From Apostichopus japonicus (lineage: Eukaryota; Echinodermata; Holothuroidea; Aspidochirotida; Stichopodidae): a stretch of DNA of 64,000 nucleotides. Below are positions 37,577 through 51,322 of this stretch, one piece after another (the first letter of the stretch is position 1; each line of letters opens with the position of its first letter). The position numbers and the translations under genes were made by a program. The notes beneath the pieces were generated by a model that did not search any database, was not told the DNA's origin, and saw nothing but the letters and a program-made list of their open reading frames with translations. The stretch lies in contig NC_092566.1 in assembly GCF_037975245.1 (NCBI RefSeq), positions 436,001-500,000 on the forward strand, in the 5' to 3' direction.

Positions 37577-38191
37577 AGCAGCATTTTGATTCCTTTTCTA
37601 TGATTTTTCTCAACCTCACTGACTCCACTATGCCATAACGACATACATAACTAGCTTATCTATTTAAATCTTACTTCAAATGGTGGCATAAAAGTAGAAT
37701 AATTTGCAACTTTCCACTTTGTTTTTCTCCAAGATATTTTCCGTTAGAATCCCAATAAACCTCGCCCATAATATGAATATTTAAACACTACGAACGTCAT
37801 TGACCAATACGTAATACAACACCATCTTGATTTGTGCACAGTCTATATGGCAGTTGTACCAGGGAGTTCCATAACAACTCCTGGTTGTACCAACGTAAAG
37901 TCTTGAATCTATTTTTAGCAACGGCTCATAACTAAACCTGCATCTCTGATTGGTTGAATTCAAACTAGTGGGTTTGGGGGGAACTGTATGCGATTAAGTT
38001 TAAATGTGGAATTTGTCGTGGACACTTTTCTTATTATCTGCCAATATCCTTAATTACTCGCCAATTAACGATATTGGCAGGAAAAAAACTTGGTTAATAT
38101 CTTAGTTTGCTGTTTTGTGATTGATATATGTAAAAAACTCGATGGACATGTCAAAAAAGTAGAAAACGGCGACCAAACGCAAAATGCTGCT
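37577..38191. mobile_element. piggyBac-like MITE with TTAA target duplication
   Basis: The left end AGCAGCATTTTG (37577-37588) is exactly inverted at the right end, CAAAATGCTGCT (38180-38191). Each end is flanked by TTAA (37573-37576 and 38192-38195), the hallmark target duplication of piggyBac-type transposases. The 615-bp interior has no transposase frame, so the element is non-autonomous. It contains two internal hairpins: one around 37862-37881 (GGGAGTT/AACTCC) and one with GCCAATATC against GATATTGGC around 38040-38078. Confidence 0.85.
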
Positions 38192-38195
38192 TTAA

Positions 38196-39610
38196 AACAG
38201 CAAAATGGTTTAGATGATAAAATGAGTAAATCAAACCGAACGTCTGGTTAAGATAGTGATCCACAAGACCCTTGTTTTGAAGTGTCACTAAAAATAGTCC
38301 ACGCACTTATTTGAGAGGGCAACGGACGGGTGTCTATGATAGTCAACACATTATGATGGAAGGATATGTTTATGGGACATTAGCAGTTTGAAGACTACTA
38401 CGTAGTCGGAAGGTGGTGTAAGTGTTATATGTATATGATGTTGAGGGTTTGTTGTAACAGACGCGGAATATATGCCATAGTGTATCTTTGTACACTGGTT
38501 GATACGACACAACAAACTAAACACAGAGTAGAAAAAGTTATATCGAATTCAGTACAATGAGGAATAAGTTAGCATCGTATATGACAAAAGAGTTCGTCTC
38601 TCCTTGAAGTATTTAACGCAGATTTAATGATATCAAACCCAAACATTGTATAGAATGTCAAGGACATGAAATATCATTATATTCTGCGAACATACATTAT
38701 GAAAAACATACATAGTATGCATGGTAATATGCACTGTTGATGACGTCACCAGCAGTTAGTGCAGTGTAGTCCCATATAGAATCATTCAACATTATATACG
38801 GTAGCAAGCAGTATGCAATTGATGTGGAAGGTTCAACGATATTCTGGACCATCAATCACGTGTTGATATGAATTATGTAAACATAAAATATGTACAAACA
38901 AATACAACGATGCTTTCAGGAAACTCTTTGTTTAGTTCACGAGAATAACATCTCAAATTTGACTATCAAATTAAATTTGTTTTCTAAACAAAAGGATCGC
39001 TAAGTGAATGTAATGTTTTAACAAGAACAACCTTCCATTGTTGTGTGTTCATTGCCTCATATACAGTTGTATGGTAACGTGTCTTCACCTTTAACCAGTG
39101 ATGAGTGAGTCGTATCGGATTAACCGTTCTGATCTTGTACTGCTGTTTATAACTCTACAATCAAACTGTCATCGCTTCAATGGTGACGTGACATTGCGAC
39201 AGTACCTTACACGTGACTTTACGCCACTTTAAACCAACCATCTGTATATATGAACTTGAAGATTAACATTCCAACAGATCGATATAACTATAGACATGCA
39301 AGTATATAACCTATCTGGAACTACGTCACAAATGGGCAGACGAGACAATATATTTCACCTGTGGTGACAGCATTCTCCTGTATTTATTTCTATGTATCCA
39401 TATATACCTGTTTGAAAGACCTGGTGTCACACAAGCATCACGTGATACCTCAGTTACAGTTGAAACGTCAAAGCACCGTCATAGATAACCTCGCATCAGA
39501 ATCTATGGAAATACAAAAACATTAATTCTTAATTGAGTGGACCAAGGCTTTGTACACATTCGTTATATCGGATGTATGATAAACAGTCAGTTGCTACCCA
39601 TTGGCTCCAA
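38196..39610. other. non-coding stretch, no gene seen
   Basis: AT-rich sequence with no gene, RNA or tandem repeat recognised. Confidence 0.45.
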
Positions 39611-39622
39611 GTAATACTTTAT

Positions 39623-39811
39623 AAGAAAAAGCCGCCCAGGAAAGAACCTGGGCACGAATACCAAACTACCGAACGACTGATCCGCTCTCAACCCCAGTCC
39701 CCTTGCATCGGGACTGTGACTGTGTGATCATCGTCGGGTGTGTATCACCAATTGCCCTCGAAAAGAACAGATACTACACATGATCTTGGCCAAAAGGCCG
39801 AGAAGCTCTAT
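39623..39811 (-). mobile_element. U2 snRNA-headed SINE, full-length copy
   Basis: On the minus strand the element starts ATAGA and then matches the 5' end of U2 snRNA over 44 bases (39806 down to 39763) with two mismatches: GCTTCTCGGCCTTTTGGC exact, then AAGATCA, then GTGTAGTATCTGTTCTT exact, including the branch-site-pairing GTAGTA. The remaining about 140 bases are not U2. They hold a perfect CAGTCCC/GGGACTG stem (39695-39701 with 39710-39716), a GCCCAGG/CCTGGGC stem (39634-39640 with 39647-39653) and a T-rich tail. Twelve-base target duplications flank it, 39611-39622 and 39812-39823, differing at one base. The same body occurs at 35.1 kb, so this is a retroposon family and not a one-off U2 pseudogene. 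U2's own 3' half, including the Sm site, is missing, so it is not a functional U2 gene. Confidence 0.88.
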
Positions 39812-39823
39812 GTAATACCTTAT

Positions 39824-42800
39824 ATATACGGTAAGTATTATATCGATTTCACAGTCATCCGTATACGGGATCACTATATAGACTCTCCCAACTTGTACCA
39901 ACGAATCGTTGTGAAGCTCCATGGCCATACATGCACACATGCACGCAATCAAATCGTCTGCACATAGTATTGCTACAAGCTCATCTTCACAACTAATTGA
40001 TGGATGATAAACTTCATCCAATTTTCGAAAGATTCTTAAACGTTTGTTCATTTCTAAGATATATTTAACGTATGATCGTTAGTTTAAACTTTGTCATCAT
40101 ATTTAGGTTAGAGTATATACTCGGTGTTTGATCATATGAGAAAAAAACACAAACGAAAAAAAAACTGCCTTGCGGAGTACGCAACCTTATAGAAGAGCTT
40201 AAACCATCTTAAAGCGATTTATCTAACCCCCAAAGAGACGTTTAACAGTATTGAATAATACAAGACCGATAAATAGAACGCAATGTCAAAAAGCGAAAAG
40301 CAAATAAATAGACTTTAACGATTATTAGATCAACTTTTCAAAAATCGAGTTCATTCCATCGAATCCATTTGCTTTCTACTCTAGTTACGTCATTCATCCG
40401 TAAGTTAGGAACTAGCGAAGAATTCGGTCATTTTACGGAAGACCCGCGGCAGCTCAGCTCAGTTTCCGCTCATTGGTTTATATATTTGAGGATAGCCTTT
40501 CTCCTCCGTCACACTCGTAATAACCAGGTCAAACATGTTAACCTCCTTTAAGTGGCGACCCTTGGCACGCTATTTGTGCAACAATTGATAGCATTTACAG
40601 TGCTGAATATTTTTATTAGAGGAAGAAAATGATATAAATCGATAAAGCCATGTAGTAAACCCCTTATCATGGTATCGAAATCATGAAATCAACACATGCT
40701 GCGAGGACCTACAAACTGGTCCACGCAAAGGATATAATATAAAACACTGAGATATTGATGCACCAATCGCAGGAAATGGGATGTTGGGAGAGGTAAGGGG
40801 CGACGGGGGGGGGGGGGTGTAGGTAAGTAGTGATTTGTCAAACCGTTGTCATATAGGCAACGTGCTTGCTAGAGGGTATGCGTTGATATACTGTATGTTT
40901 ATTCAATGCATGTCATACAGTGCCCGAAACCAGATTAGCATACATTACATTTTTCTTCTATTAATCGTTTAGTTTCTTTGTCTTTGTAACACTGTGACTA
41001 ACCTCAACACACAGTGAACATCCGCAGTAGCTAAAGTATCACGTGACGGTATCAAATATCGAAGGGATTCACAAAGGGCACCGTAGGTTACACCAAACGT
41101 GACGTAGTAATTCATGTGGTTATGTCGCACGTTAAGCCACCCCGTGGATATATCAGCCAACAAATGTGCTTGAAACACCGACATGCCCATACCGTCTATA
41201 AATTACATTTATGGATCAATAAAAAATACAATCTGTGATAAATTATGTACTGTAGACAGATCGAGCGAGTTGCAAATGCGTCAACGAATAAATCCCGCAC
41301 CCTCTCTAGACCTCAGGCCGCCGTAGAATACGACCGACTAAACGGTCTAAGGATGCGAGAGAAAATAGATTGATAGGTCCTCAGAAACGTTCACAATTGT
41401 GCCACCGCAAAACGAGTTCAGGCCATGTAAAGTGTAGCAATGTGGCAATCACAATACATTGTGAATATCGCCGTCTTCATGAAGGTAAATAGCGCCTTTC
41501 CTCAGTTACTATATATATATATATATACATTATGACGTAGCTGCGTGTTAGGGTGTTTAGTTTCGTTATGTTTAATTTGCTGGTACTTCCGACAAGGAAC
41601 ACGATATGCATAATGCACATCGTTCTTTTAACGTAGTAACTAACCTGTTAAATTGAAAGTGAAGGACTCGTATGGTAACTTACAATTATCAGGACTTCAG
41701 CAAACCCATTGTGAAAGACGTATGATTTTCGGTTTCATTTAGTCAACGTGGGAAACTAATCAATCACAAATCTGCCGCTTCTGCAGTATGTATAACACGT
41801 GGTCATAGTCATAATGTAAGAGGAATGGGGGTCAGCTTAGCGACGCTGACGTCATAAGTCGTACCCGGGCTTTTTTTCTGAGTGACTTGTTAATTATTAT
41901 GGATGATATATATACATATAGAAAAACCTACCATTATTTGACAAGAATATCTCTTATTCCTGCAAATAAACACAGCCGGACATTTTATTAGAAACATTTA
42001 AGAAAAACGTTTAGACAGGTAACATTTTAATGATGAACATACCTTATATAATATATCGTAAATAGCCCAATGATGTCATCTAGACAATGAGATTTTCATT
42101 ACATGCTTGTAATGCTTTTTATAGGAACCAATAGCAGAAAGGCAGAATATGGTGAAATACCATTAATAAGACTACCCTTATAGGGCCTCCCAGTTTTGCT
42201 CCCGATTGCTTTCAAACCATAGAAACTGTGTTTTCAAAGACACTTATTCTGGAACGAGGAAACCAGATATCAAGAAAATAGGTCTCTGGCAGCATAACTA
42301 TATCCCGACCACCGTGCCACTATTACATTTAAGAAGGTCACGGAATCGTATCTGTACTTTTCATATGTAATTCAAATAAATGAGTACCTTTTGAGGCTAA
42401 AAGCGTCTTCCCGCTTGCTCTCCAATAAATAAAGAATAACGTAAAATTGTCACGATTGCGGAGGCAAGGGATAATTGGTTCGTGTCATGTAGCGTTGATT
42501 ACATGAATTTGACTTGGTTTGTCGAAGTAGTGTATTTATAATACAACTCTGCTTCTTTGGTAGCAGTTGCACGAAGAACCCACTATTTATTAACAAGTTG
42601 CGTAGAGTATAAGCAAGAACTTGGTTTGATTTTCAGCCTCACTGTCACGTTCAGAAGTATTCAGTATAACATGGACACATTTTATATGTGATATAGGCCT
42701 ACATAATATGTAGCTCAATGAGAGAGAGAAAAATGATGCCATCAGTATAATTTGTAAGCCTACCGGTATATATGTTGTTGATATTTATATTGGTCAATAA

Positions 42801-45800
42801 AACTGTAGATTATAAAGAAAAGAAAATATAATATACAAATAGAGTGTTAGTATAATTAAGAGAATGTGCTATATAATTCGAAATTGTGACCTCAATCCTG
42901 TACTTATAAAGATAACCTTGCTGTATTGTGGCCCGCACAAAGTAAAAGTAAAGTAAAGTAAAATTTATTGATATTCATCATAAAATGACAATATAATAAA
43001 ATGGACTACAGCATCTCAAAAATAGGTTAAAAAAGTATATATGTATCATACAATTCAAAGTCTTAATAATTCTAGGTAAAAATGATCGCCTTAACCGTTC
43101 TGTCCGCATACGTGGGATCGTGTAAAATCTACGTGGTTTCATGTAAAAATCAAAGAGAGGGTGATCTAGTCTGTGATACTTTAATATTGCGATCCTATAA
43201 TATGTCTGCCATTACATCATTGTCACATACGAGGATCAACGTAACTAAACATGTCATTATCGATGAAGCATGAAAGACTCGTAAACAGTAGAATCAATGT
43301 TGGCTTAATAGCTTTTATACTCATTTTGGTCCCTTTAGTATGTGTATGGGTAAATACGGCATATTTCAAGCATCTGACGCATATAGTGTGATATGTCCAT
43401 TCTTAGTTAAACCACTAATTTCATGCAAAGTGAAAGCACAAAAATAGACGATCTTTAAAACGCGAAGCAGAGAGATTAAAGCAGGCTTCTGAATGAATGT
43501 GGCATTGAGCAGCTATACATGTACTAGTTTGCGACATGACACACAATATTCCACCATGTAAAGGCAGCAACCGCTATAAGCCAACATACCAACATTATAC
43601 ACTGCACTGCATGTGTGTGTGTCAAATTATTAAAACTTTAATTCATCTCTCCGAGATGTGACTTTCAACCGAGCTATCAGCCGATGATAACATATTATTT
43701 ACAAACACTACTTCCACTACAATAGTTTGCTATACTCTCGGGATTAATTGGTTACAATTATTATACAACCCAAGGATTATCTGGCCAAGCTTACCACTAC
43801 CCTCGGGACCTTCAACCGACGGGATTAACTATAGTTAAATTAGCAACCACTCTCGGGATTAACTATTTGACCCTGATCACCACCCTCAGAGAAAGTAAGT
43901 TGTTCCTATAGCTTGATGTTAATATATACGAGCAAGTTAGAAACATCACATACATTGTCACGCTTCATCTGACTGGAGCTCACACACTTCAATTTACTGC
44001 AAACACTTCACATCAGGCACTTCACACTTCACTTAGTTCAACCTGCACTTCACAAACTCCATGGAGCAGGAACTATCTCACCATCAAATGTTTGATTCCA
44101 TATGGAGCAGGGACCAGCTCATAACCAAACGTTTGATTCAATTTTGATTTCACGTCTACCAACAATTGATTAGATATACAGATTCCAGAGAAAATAATTA
44201 AGATATGAATATTTATTACATAAATTGAGATCTAAAAATAGGCGTTCATCTGGAATAGAATTATGCCCATTTATATCACGGAATATTCAGTCATCGGGTG
44301 GCTAAATTTCTCAAGTAGTGAAATCATTATCAAGTCACTGCGGAAAACTATATATACAGTATCCACACAATGTTCATTCATTATGTGATATTATTACAAA
44401 TAAATATAACAAGTATAAAAAAGAATGTCATGCAATCGTCATTGTTGAACAGGTTTTGGTAAGTTTGTGTGTGAGTGTGTGTGCGTGGAGCGGATGTGGG
44501 TCGGGAGGGGGGGGGGGGTACAAACTAAGATAAAGCTTGGATTCTTACACAATTCTTGCAGATATATGCATACAATATAACTAAACTTAAATGATACAGA
44601 AAATGGTTAGTAGATTCAGAATTATTTCATCATTCCAATCGGTAGGTAACTGTAAGCTGTTTGGCATCCCAGTATATGCATCACACCATGGATCTCTCAC
44701 TAATAGATCCATGATCACACACAGAAGTGCTCCTCGTCACGCCGTGATTATATAACGAAAACTGTAACACGAGCCTGAGTTTAAGCATGTCAATGGCCAG
44801 GTGCTGTTTAGTATATAAAGTTTTTTTTTTTTTACGGACATTTCACAAATTACAGATCGTTCAAATGGTTTCTTTCACTTTTAAGTCTGCTCCGTCCTAC
44901 ATTAAAGTAACATAATGTTGTTGAGACCACCAATATGCTAAGACTATAGACGAATGTGGCATCTAGCAACTGACAAGCATGGATGTTGCTCGAGGACAAT
45001 GGGTTGACTCCGCAAAATAATGGGATTAACTGTAACTATGGTAACAATCTTACTCATTAACTGCATTGTGATATCTAATAACAATTTTAATACGTTATAG
45101 CTTTTACGAGTGTAATCCATTTAATACAGTAGCTTGTCTAAATAGAGAACGCCATTTGAGCAGAATATATATAGCAGAATACTACACTGAATGCAACACA
45201 GAAGGATCTATACAACAATTCATTGCGGTTTACCGCATGTTGTAGTTAAACCTAACCTGTGTAGTTCCTGTTATATAGCCCGTACAATAACACTCTTGAC
45301 TACACATACTTGTGTCAACGGAATATTGTACAAGCGTGTATGTTAGTAGAATTGAAAGCAACAGTCTTCCAATATGATTACTCAAACCCTCAAGCCTATA
45401 CTCGTCAGAACTGTAACAACCAAATGCATTATGTTGCATTATTAATGTATTTATGACTTCTTAATTTTTCATACTTTTTATATTATATGTCTTTTTAAAA
45501 ACTATTTTTTATTATATGTCTTTTTAAAAAACTATTTTTTTAAAAACTATTTTATTAAGCATTATTAATGTATTTATGACTTCTTAAATTTTCATACTTT
45601 TTATAATATTATATGTCTTATCAGAGGGCCTCGTGGAAGATTAGCTATTGCTAAACGAGCTACCCTCTTAAAATAAAGTTGAAATAAAAATAAAATAAAA
45701 CCAAATGAAACGGCCACGCTCTCAACCCCAGTGCCCCCCTTCTCAATTCCAAAGCCCCCGTACCCCTGATTCTATCCACCCTCCCCTCCCCACCCCGCCC

Positions 45801-48800
45801 TTCGGGAGTGTTGCCTTCCTTCTTCATGCTTATCACTGATTACTACTATATTCTGATGTGTATTACTACAATTATAAAACTAATTTAACCTGATTCAATA
45901 CTTTGTAAGTTTCTCTAAATGACTACATTTGTTTTCGTGCAATACACATAGCATATTGCTACACTTATATGCTGTATACCGGTTATTTGTGTAACTCATT
46001 TTGTCTTTTGCCTGCACGTTAACATCTGAGGTTAACACAGACATACAAAACCGCGGCAGTGATCTTGCATTCAAACCATTCATTTCTGGTCAGTCATGTT
46101 TTGACACACTACAGCTTGTACAACAGCACCCAATTACAGCTTCCGTGTTTATATTCTGGTCGCTCCTTTAACCTCAGACCCACCAACCTATCAGATGAAT
46201 CCATCAATTGCGTCGGCACGTTTTACGTATTTCCCCCGAGTTGATAGCCCGTAAGTTCAAAATGCGATTATTACGTGATATCTACGGTAGCTCGTAACGA
46301 GCATTTACAGCGTTCGCGTTCCAGTCAATGCACTGGTACACAAGGCTTTTTTGTTAATAGACAATGAGGCTGAACCCTACGTAAATACTGCTGAGTTCAA
46401 AGTGCGTACACATTTGTATTATTTCAGTTTTAATACCCTACTGATGTTATCAAACCCTCAAGAGATACATACGAGATTCCAAAAATTAACTGCAGGGTAA
46501 TTGTCGTCTGTTGTGTTTCCAAAGGAACCAAAATGGCCTTTCTGTATGGCCTAGTAAAATACTTGGAAATTTGCACAGTGAAACAGAGCAGTGCATATTA
46601 TTAAGAAATATCTTCGATACAACATTGAAAATGCCTTGACATTCATACCCCACCCCATCCTCCGTAACACGGTCACCACATCTATACACCACTTCGCTCC
46701 ATAACTGCCCTGCTTTCAGTAGAAAACATTGACATATTATTAAAACATAACATTTTTCAATTACAGATAATCGAGAAGCCAGCAATTGCTAAACCGCAAA
46801 TCATTCTCGGCTTCCAGTGTTTACGTTTGAGAATTCATGCTGCATAATAGTTTTGACGGTACGAAACTGCAACAGTTAACGATGATAAGTTTGGTAAACA
46901 TGTACGTTTTGTATATTTACAGTCTGTATGTTACACGGAATTAAACGGTTCAATAACTTTCTCATTCCCCGTGTGTTATGAATGTTTATCAAAGTTGCTA
47001 CATCGCACCTGCTGCATTCAGAATGAGTTTTTGAAAACGGTTGATGGACTATTGGCATACGAACGGCTAAAACCCCTCAACGATCATTATAGCTGATCTT
47101 TTGGCTTGAAATTATTGACGAATCACGCAGAGGTTTCTGGGCATAGCGCTCACAGAATGAATCAAATTTACATTGGGGAAAGTGCTTCAATACCGCGGTT
47201 AAAGTCACATGTTACTACTGCCTTTGGGTAAACTTTCAACCTCGCGTTTGTAAAATAGGCAAATTGAGCTTATAACTCTAGGCTAGGCTAGCCATATATA
47301 CTTATAACCATAAATTACTGTTTACTAACATCACACATCCATTGTCCAGTTTAGTGAAGTAACTCGCCCCCTCCCCGTTCCTTGGAACCGCCCGTCCAGC
47401 TATTGTTGGTTTGTTTTAGATATGGTCTTATTTCAAACTCTACTTCCCCGTCTGTCAGTGTGCCAATATCACATGTGTTGTACAATTTAGCAAACAATAT
47501 TAATACGACCATGACATCCATTCGACAGTTATATATAGAAAAAACCTGCTATGTACGGAAAATACATCAGTTTTATATTTTGATCCGATTACCTGTTTAC
47601 GTGATATCAACGGCAATAGTTATTCAAATGTAATGTATGTCACCAGTCTGTATTCGCGATTAATGTATAGCCTACACTTGACATGGAATGATAACTTGAA
47701 TGCAGGGACCTTGGCGAGTTTAGATAATCAGTGACTTTGTTAAATGTTTCTTACATTAATGACAAATCTCATCCATCGATATTATTTAACAGGTTAAAGG
47801 AACTTGGGTACTGGTGCATGGGACCGGTACATTCCAATTGACCACTCACTTGTTTGCTTCTGACCAATCAATGCTACATCAAGTCAAGCAATTTTCTGTT
47901 TAAGAAGTCGGTCACTTTGAATCATGACTGAAGATTCCTCACGTAACTTGAAAGGTTTACATGTAAACCTGGAGGTTTATCTAATGATATACACATTAAT
48001 ATAACATATAGCGTATAGCGTTAATGACAAACGTGATTCTAGTAACCTAACATAACGTTGTTTACAACAGGGAGAGTTAGAGACACGACGTGACCTTACA
48101 AAATGGCGTTATGTTGTTAACATAAAGTAACCTAAGTAACACAACGTAACGTCATTCATAGCGTACATTAGTATTATAAAGATAAAGCAGAGTAGTAACA
48201 CAATGATATATTGCTACTAGATATAATGTCAATAGAACATTCGGTAACGTCAGTGACACCACTTATGTTAATAAGGTAAAATAAATAAATAACGCTGAAC
48301 GGCATCGTGGCAGGTTTGCAATATAAAATACTGTTAACACGATATAGCTCTACAGTCATGAACACGTATTATAACTGTTCTACCAGTATTTGAATCCGTT
48401 ATGGTACTCTCATGGGCAATGTGGGCAGGACCGGACTTGGGCCATCATGCCTGCTATCATGACCTTACGTTCCGTTGGGCCCAATGATGGCTAATCCGGT
48501 CACGGATGCGAGGCAGCTGCTTACATCAGTGATATGGAGCATTTCATTTGTAGTAACAGCTCAGTACCCTACAGGCGTACTTATACCGTAAAATAAATGA
48601 AATAAATCGGCCAGAGATGTAAACAAAATATATATCTCAAATCCAACTCACTTCACCATCGGACAACGTCAGAAGGATGAACAAATAACAGCTTTAATAT
48701 ATTTTTTTTTTGTGAGGGAGGACGGAAGGTCGAGGGATAAACACTATTCATATTTCTCTCTATACAACCAAGTTTCCGCCCCATGCATGTATGAATGCAA

Positions 48801-49254
48801 TGCACAACCGGGTCGCACTACTCAATGAACAGTTGAGTACTTCCACGTCACCTTTAAATGAAGAAATGGTTAACTTCATAACTGTTGTTATAGGCGGTTA
48901 TATGCAAGGAAATGCAATTTTCAAATTTGTTGAGAAATGGAACAGAATAGAGACAAACGTCGGATCAGTAAATTGGTTTTGGTTTATTATGTAAGGCGCC
49001 TGTTATACTATATTAAGTGAAAGGCACTCGAGAGAAGAATCACGTCTTCTCATTCAAAGACCTAAGTTTGCGAAAGGGAATGAGTTTCCACTTATACGTG
49101 TATGATCGATACCAAAAGAAATATATGAAAAGATAAAGTTTAATTGCTTAGCACAATCCTTTGGCCTTACGATAAAGAAAGTCATGACTAGGAATATTGT
49201 TTAACAGATGAATTGTAATCAGGAAATAGGAAAAGGGAAAGCATATACGGTTAC
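39824..49254. other. non-coding stretch with minor repeats, no gene seen
   Basis: Long AT-rich region. I note poly-G runs at 40805-40817 and 44507-44518, a (TA)n patch near 41510-41525, AAGTA-rich low complexity at 42940-42962, a decayed repeat cluster at 43735-44140 (CTCGGGATTAACTAT and GGAGCAGG...TTTGATTC each more than once), a T run near 44821 and a partial duplication of TATGTCTTTTTAAAAA near 45490-45560. An imperfect hairpin (GACCGGA and GCCATCAT inverted) spans 48429-48501. No exon, tRNA or other RNA gene can be supported. Confidence 0.45.
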
Positions 49255-51322
49255 ATACTTCCGCAATATGCTAACGTAAAGCTGACCGTATACCTGCAAT
49301 ATGCTATCGTAAAGCTGACCGTATACCTGCAGTATCCTAACGTAAAGCTGACAGTAAACCTGCAATATACTAACGTAAAGCTGACCGTAATACCTGCAAT
49401 ATCCTAACGTAAAGCTGACCGTAATACCTGCAATATACTAACGTAAAGCTGACCGTATACCTGCAATATCCTAACGTAAAGCTGACCGTATACCTGCAAT
49501 ATCCTAACTTAAAGCTGACCGTATACCTGCAATATTCTAACGTAAAGCTGACCGTATACCTGCAATATGCTAACGTAAAGCTGACCGTATACCTGCAATA
49601 TGCTATCGTAAAGCTGACCGTATACCTGCAGTATCCTAACGTAAAGCTGACCGTATACCTGCAATATCCTAACGTAAAGCTGACAGTAAACCTGCAATAT
49701 ACTAACGTAAAGCTGACCGCAATACCTGCAATATCCTAACGTAAAGCTGACCGTAATACCTGCAATATACTAACGTAAAGCTGACCGTATACCTGCAATA
49801 TCCTAACGTAAAGCTGACCGTATACCTGCAATATCCTAACTTAAAGCTGACCGTATACCTGCAATATTCTAACGTAAAGCTGACCGTATACCTGCAATAT
49901 GCTAACGTAAAGCTGACCGTATACCTGCAATATGCTATCGTAAAGCTGACCGTATACCTGCAGTATCCTAACGTAAAGCTGATCGTATACCTGCAATATC
50001 CTAACGTAAAGCTGACCGTATACCTGCAATATCCTAACGTAAAGCTGACCGTACCTGCAATATCCTAACGTAAAGCTGACCGTACCTGCAATATCCTAAC
50101 GTAAAGCTGACCGTATACCTGCAATATCCTAACGTAAAGCTGACCGTAATACCTGCAATATCCTAACGTAAAGCTGACCGTATACCTGCAATATTCTACC
50201 GTAAAGCTGACCGTATACCTGCAATATCCTAACGTAAAGCTGACTGTATACCTGCAATATCCTAACGTAAAGCTGATCGTATACCTGCAATATACTAACG
50301 TAAAGCTGATCGTATACCTGCAATATGCTAACGTAAAGCTGACCGTATACCTGCAATATTCTAACGTAAAGCTGACCGTATATACCTCCAGTATCCTAAC
50401 GTAAAGCTGACCGTAAACCTGCAATATCCTAACTTAAAGCTGACCGTATACCTGCAATATCCTAACGTAAAGCTGATCGTATACCTGCAATATACTAACG
50501 TAAAGCTGATCGTATACCTGCAATATCCTAACGTAAAGCTGATCGTATACCTGCAATATTCTAACGCAAAGCTGATCGTATACCTGCAATATCCTAACGT
50601 AAAGCTGATCGTATACCTGCAATATACTAACGTAAAGCTGACCGTATACCTGCAATATACTAACGTAAAGCTGATCGTATACCTGCAATATACTAACGTA
50701 AAGCTGATCGTATACCTGCAATATACTAACGTAAAGCTGATCGTATACCTACAATATACTAACGCAAAGCTGATCGTATACCTGCAATATTCTAACGCAA
50801 AGCTGATCGTATACCTGCAATATCCTAACGTAAAGCTGATCGTATACCTGCAATATGCTAACGTAAAGCTGACCGTATACCTGCAATATTCTAACGTAAA
50901 GCTGACCGTATATACCTCCAGTATCCTAACGTAAAGCTGACCGTAAACCTGCAATATCCTAACTTAAAGCTGACCGTATACCTGCAATATCCTAACGTAA
51001 AGCTGATCGTATACCTGCAATATACTAACGTAAAGCTGATCGTATACCTGCAATATCCTAACGTAAAGCTGATCGTATACCTGCAATATTCTAACGCAAA
51101 GCTGATCGTATACCTGCAATATCCTAACGTAAAGCTGATCGTATACCTGCAATATACTAACGTAAAGCTGATCGTATACCTACAATATACTAACGTAAAG
51201 CTGATCGTATACCTGCAATATTCTAACGCAAAGCTGATCGTATACCTGCAATATCCTAACGTAAACCTGACCGTATACCTGCAATATCCTAACTTGAAGC
51301 TGACCGTATACCTGCAATAATC
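49255..51322. repeat. 33-bp satellite array with higher-order structure
   Basis: About 62 head-to-tail copies of a 33-bp unit containing CTAACGTAAAGCTGACCGTA and TACCTGCAATAT. Variants include GATCGT for GACCGT, GCAAAG for GTAAAG, TAACTTAAAG and a CTCCAGTATC form. Variant order repeats at larger scale: a block near 49509-49697 recurs at 49841-50029 (332 bp, ten units), and the rare TATACCTCCAGTATCC unit at 50381 recurs at 50911 (530 bp, sixteen units). Because 33 is divisible by three, long repetitive frames run on the minus strand; they reflect the array, not a gene. Some copies have lost or gained one to three bases. Confidence 0.95.

Noticed and set aside
39623-39811. Functional U2 snRNA gene
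   Set aside because: Only the first 44 or so bases match U2; the Sm site and 3' stem-loops are absent, and target duplications show retroposition.
48429-48501. Hairpin of about 73 bases as a possible microRNA precursor
   Set aside because: The stem is two short matched blocks (7 and 8 bp) with unequal spacers, too weak for a microRNA precursor.
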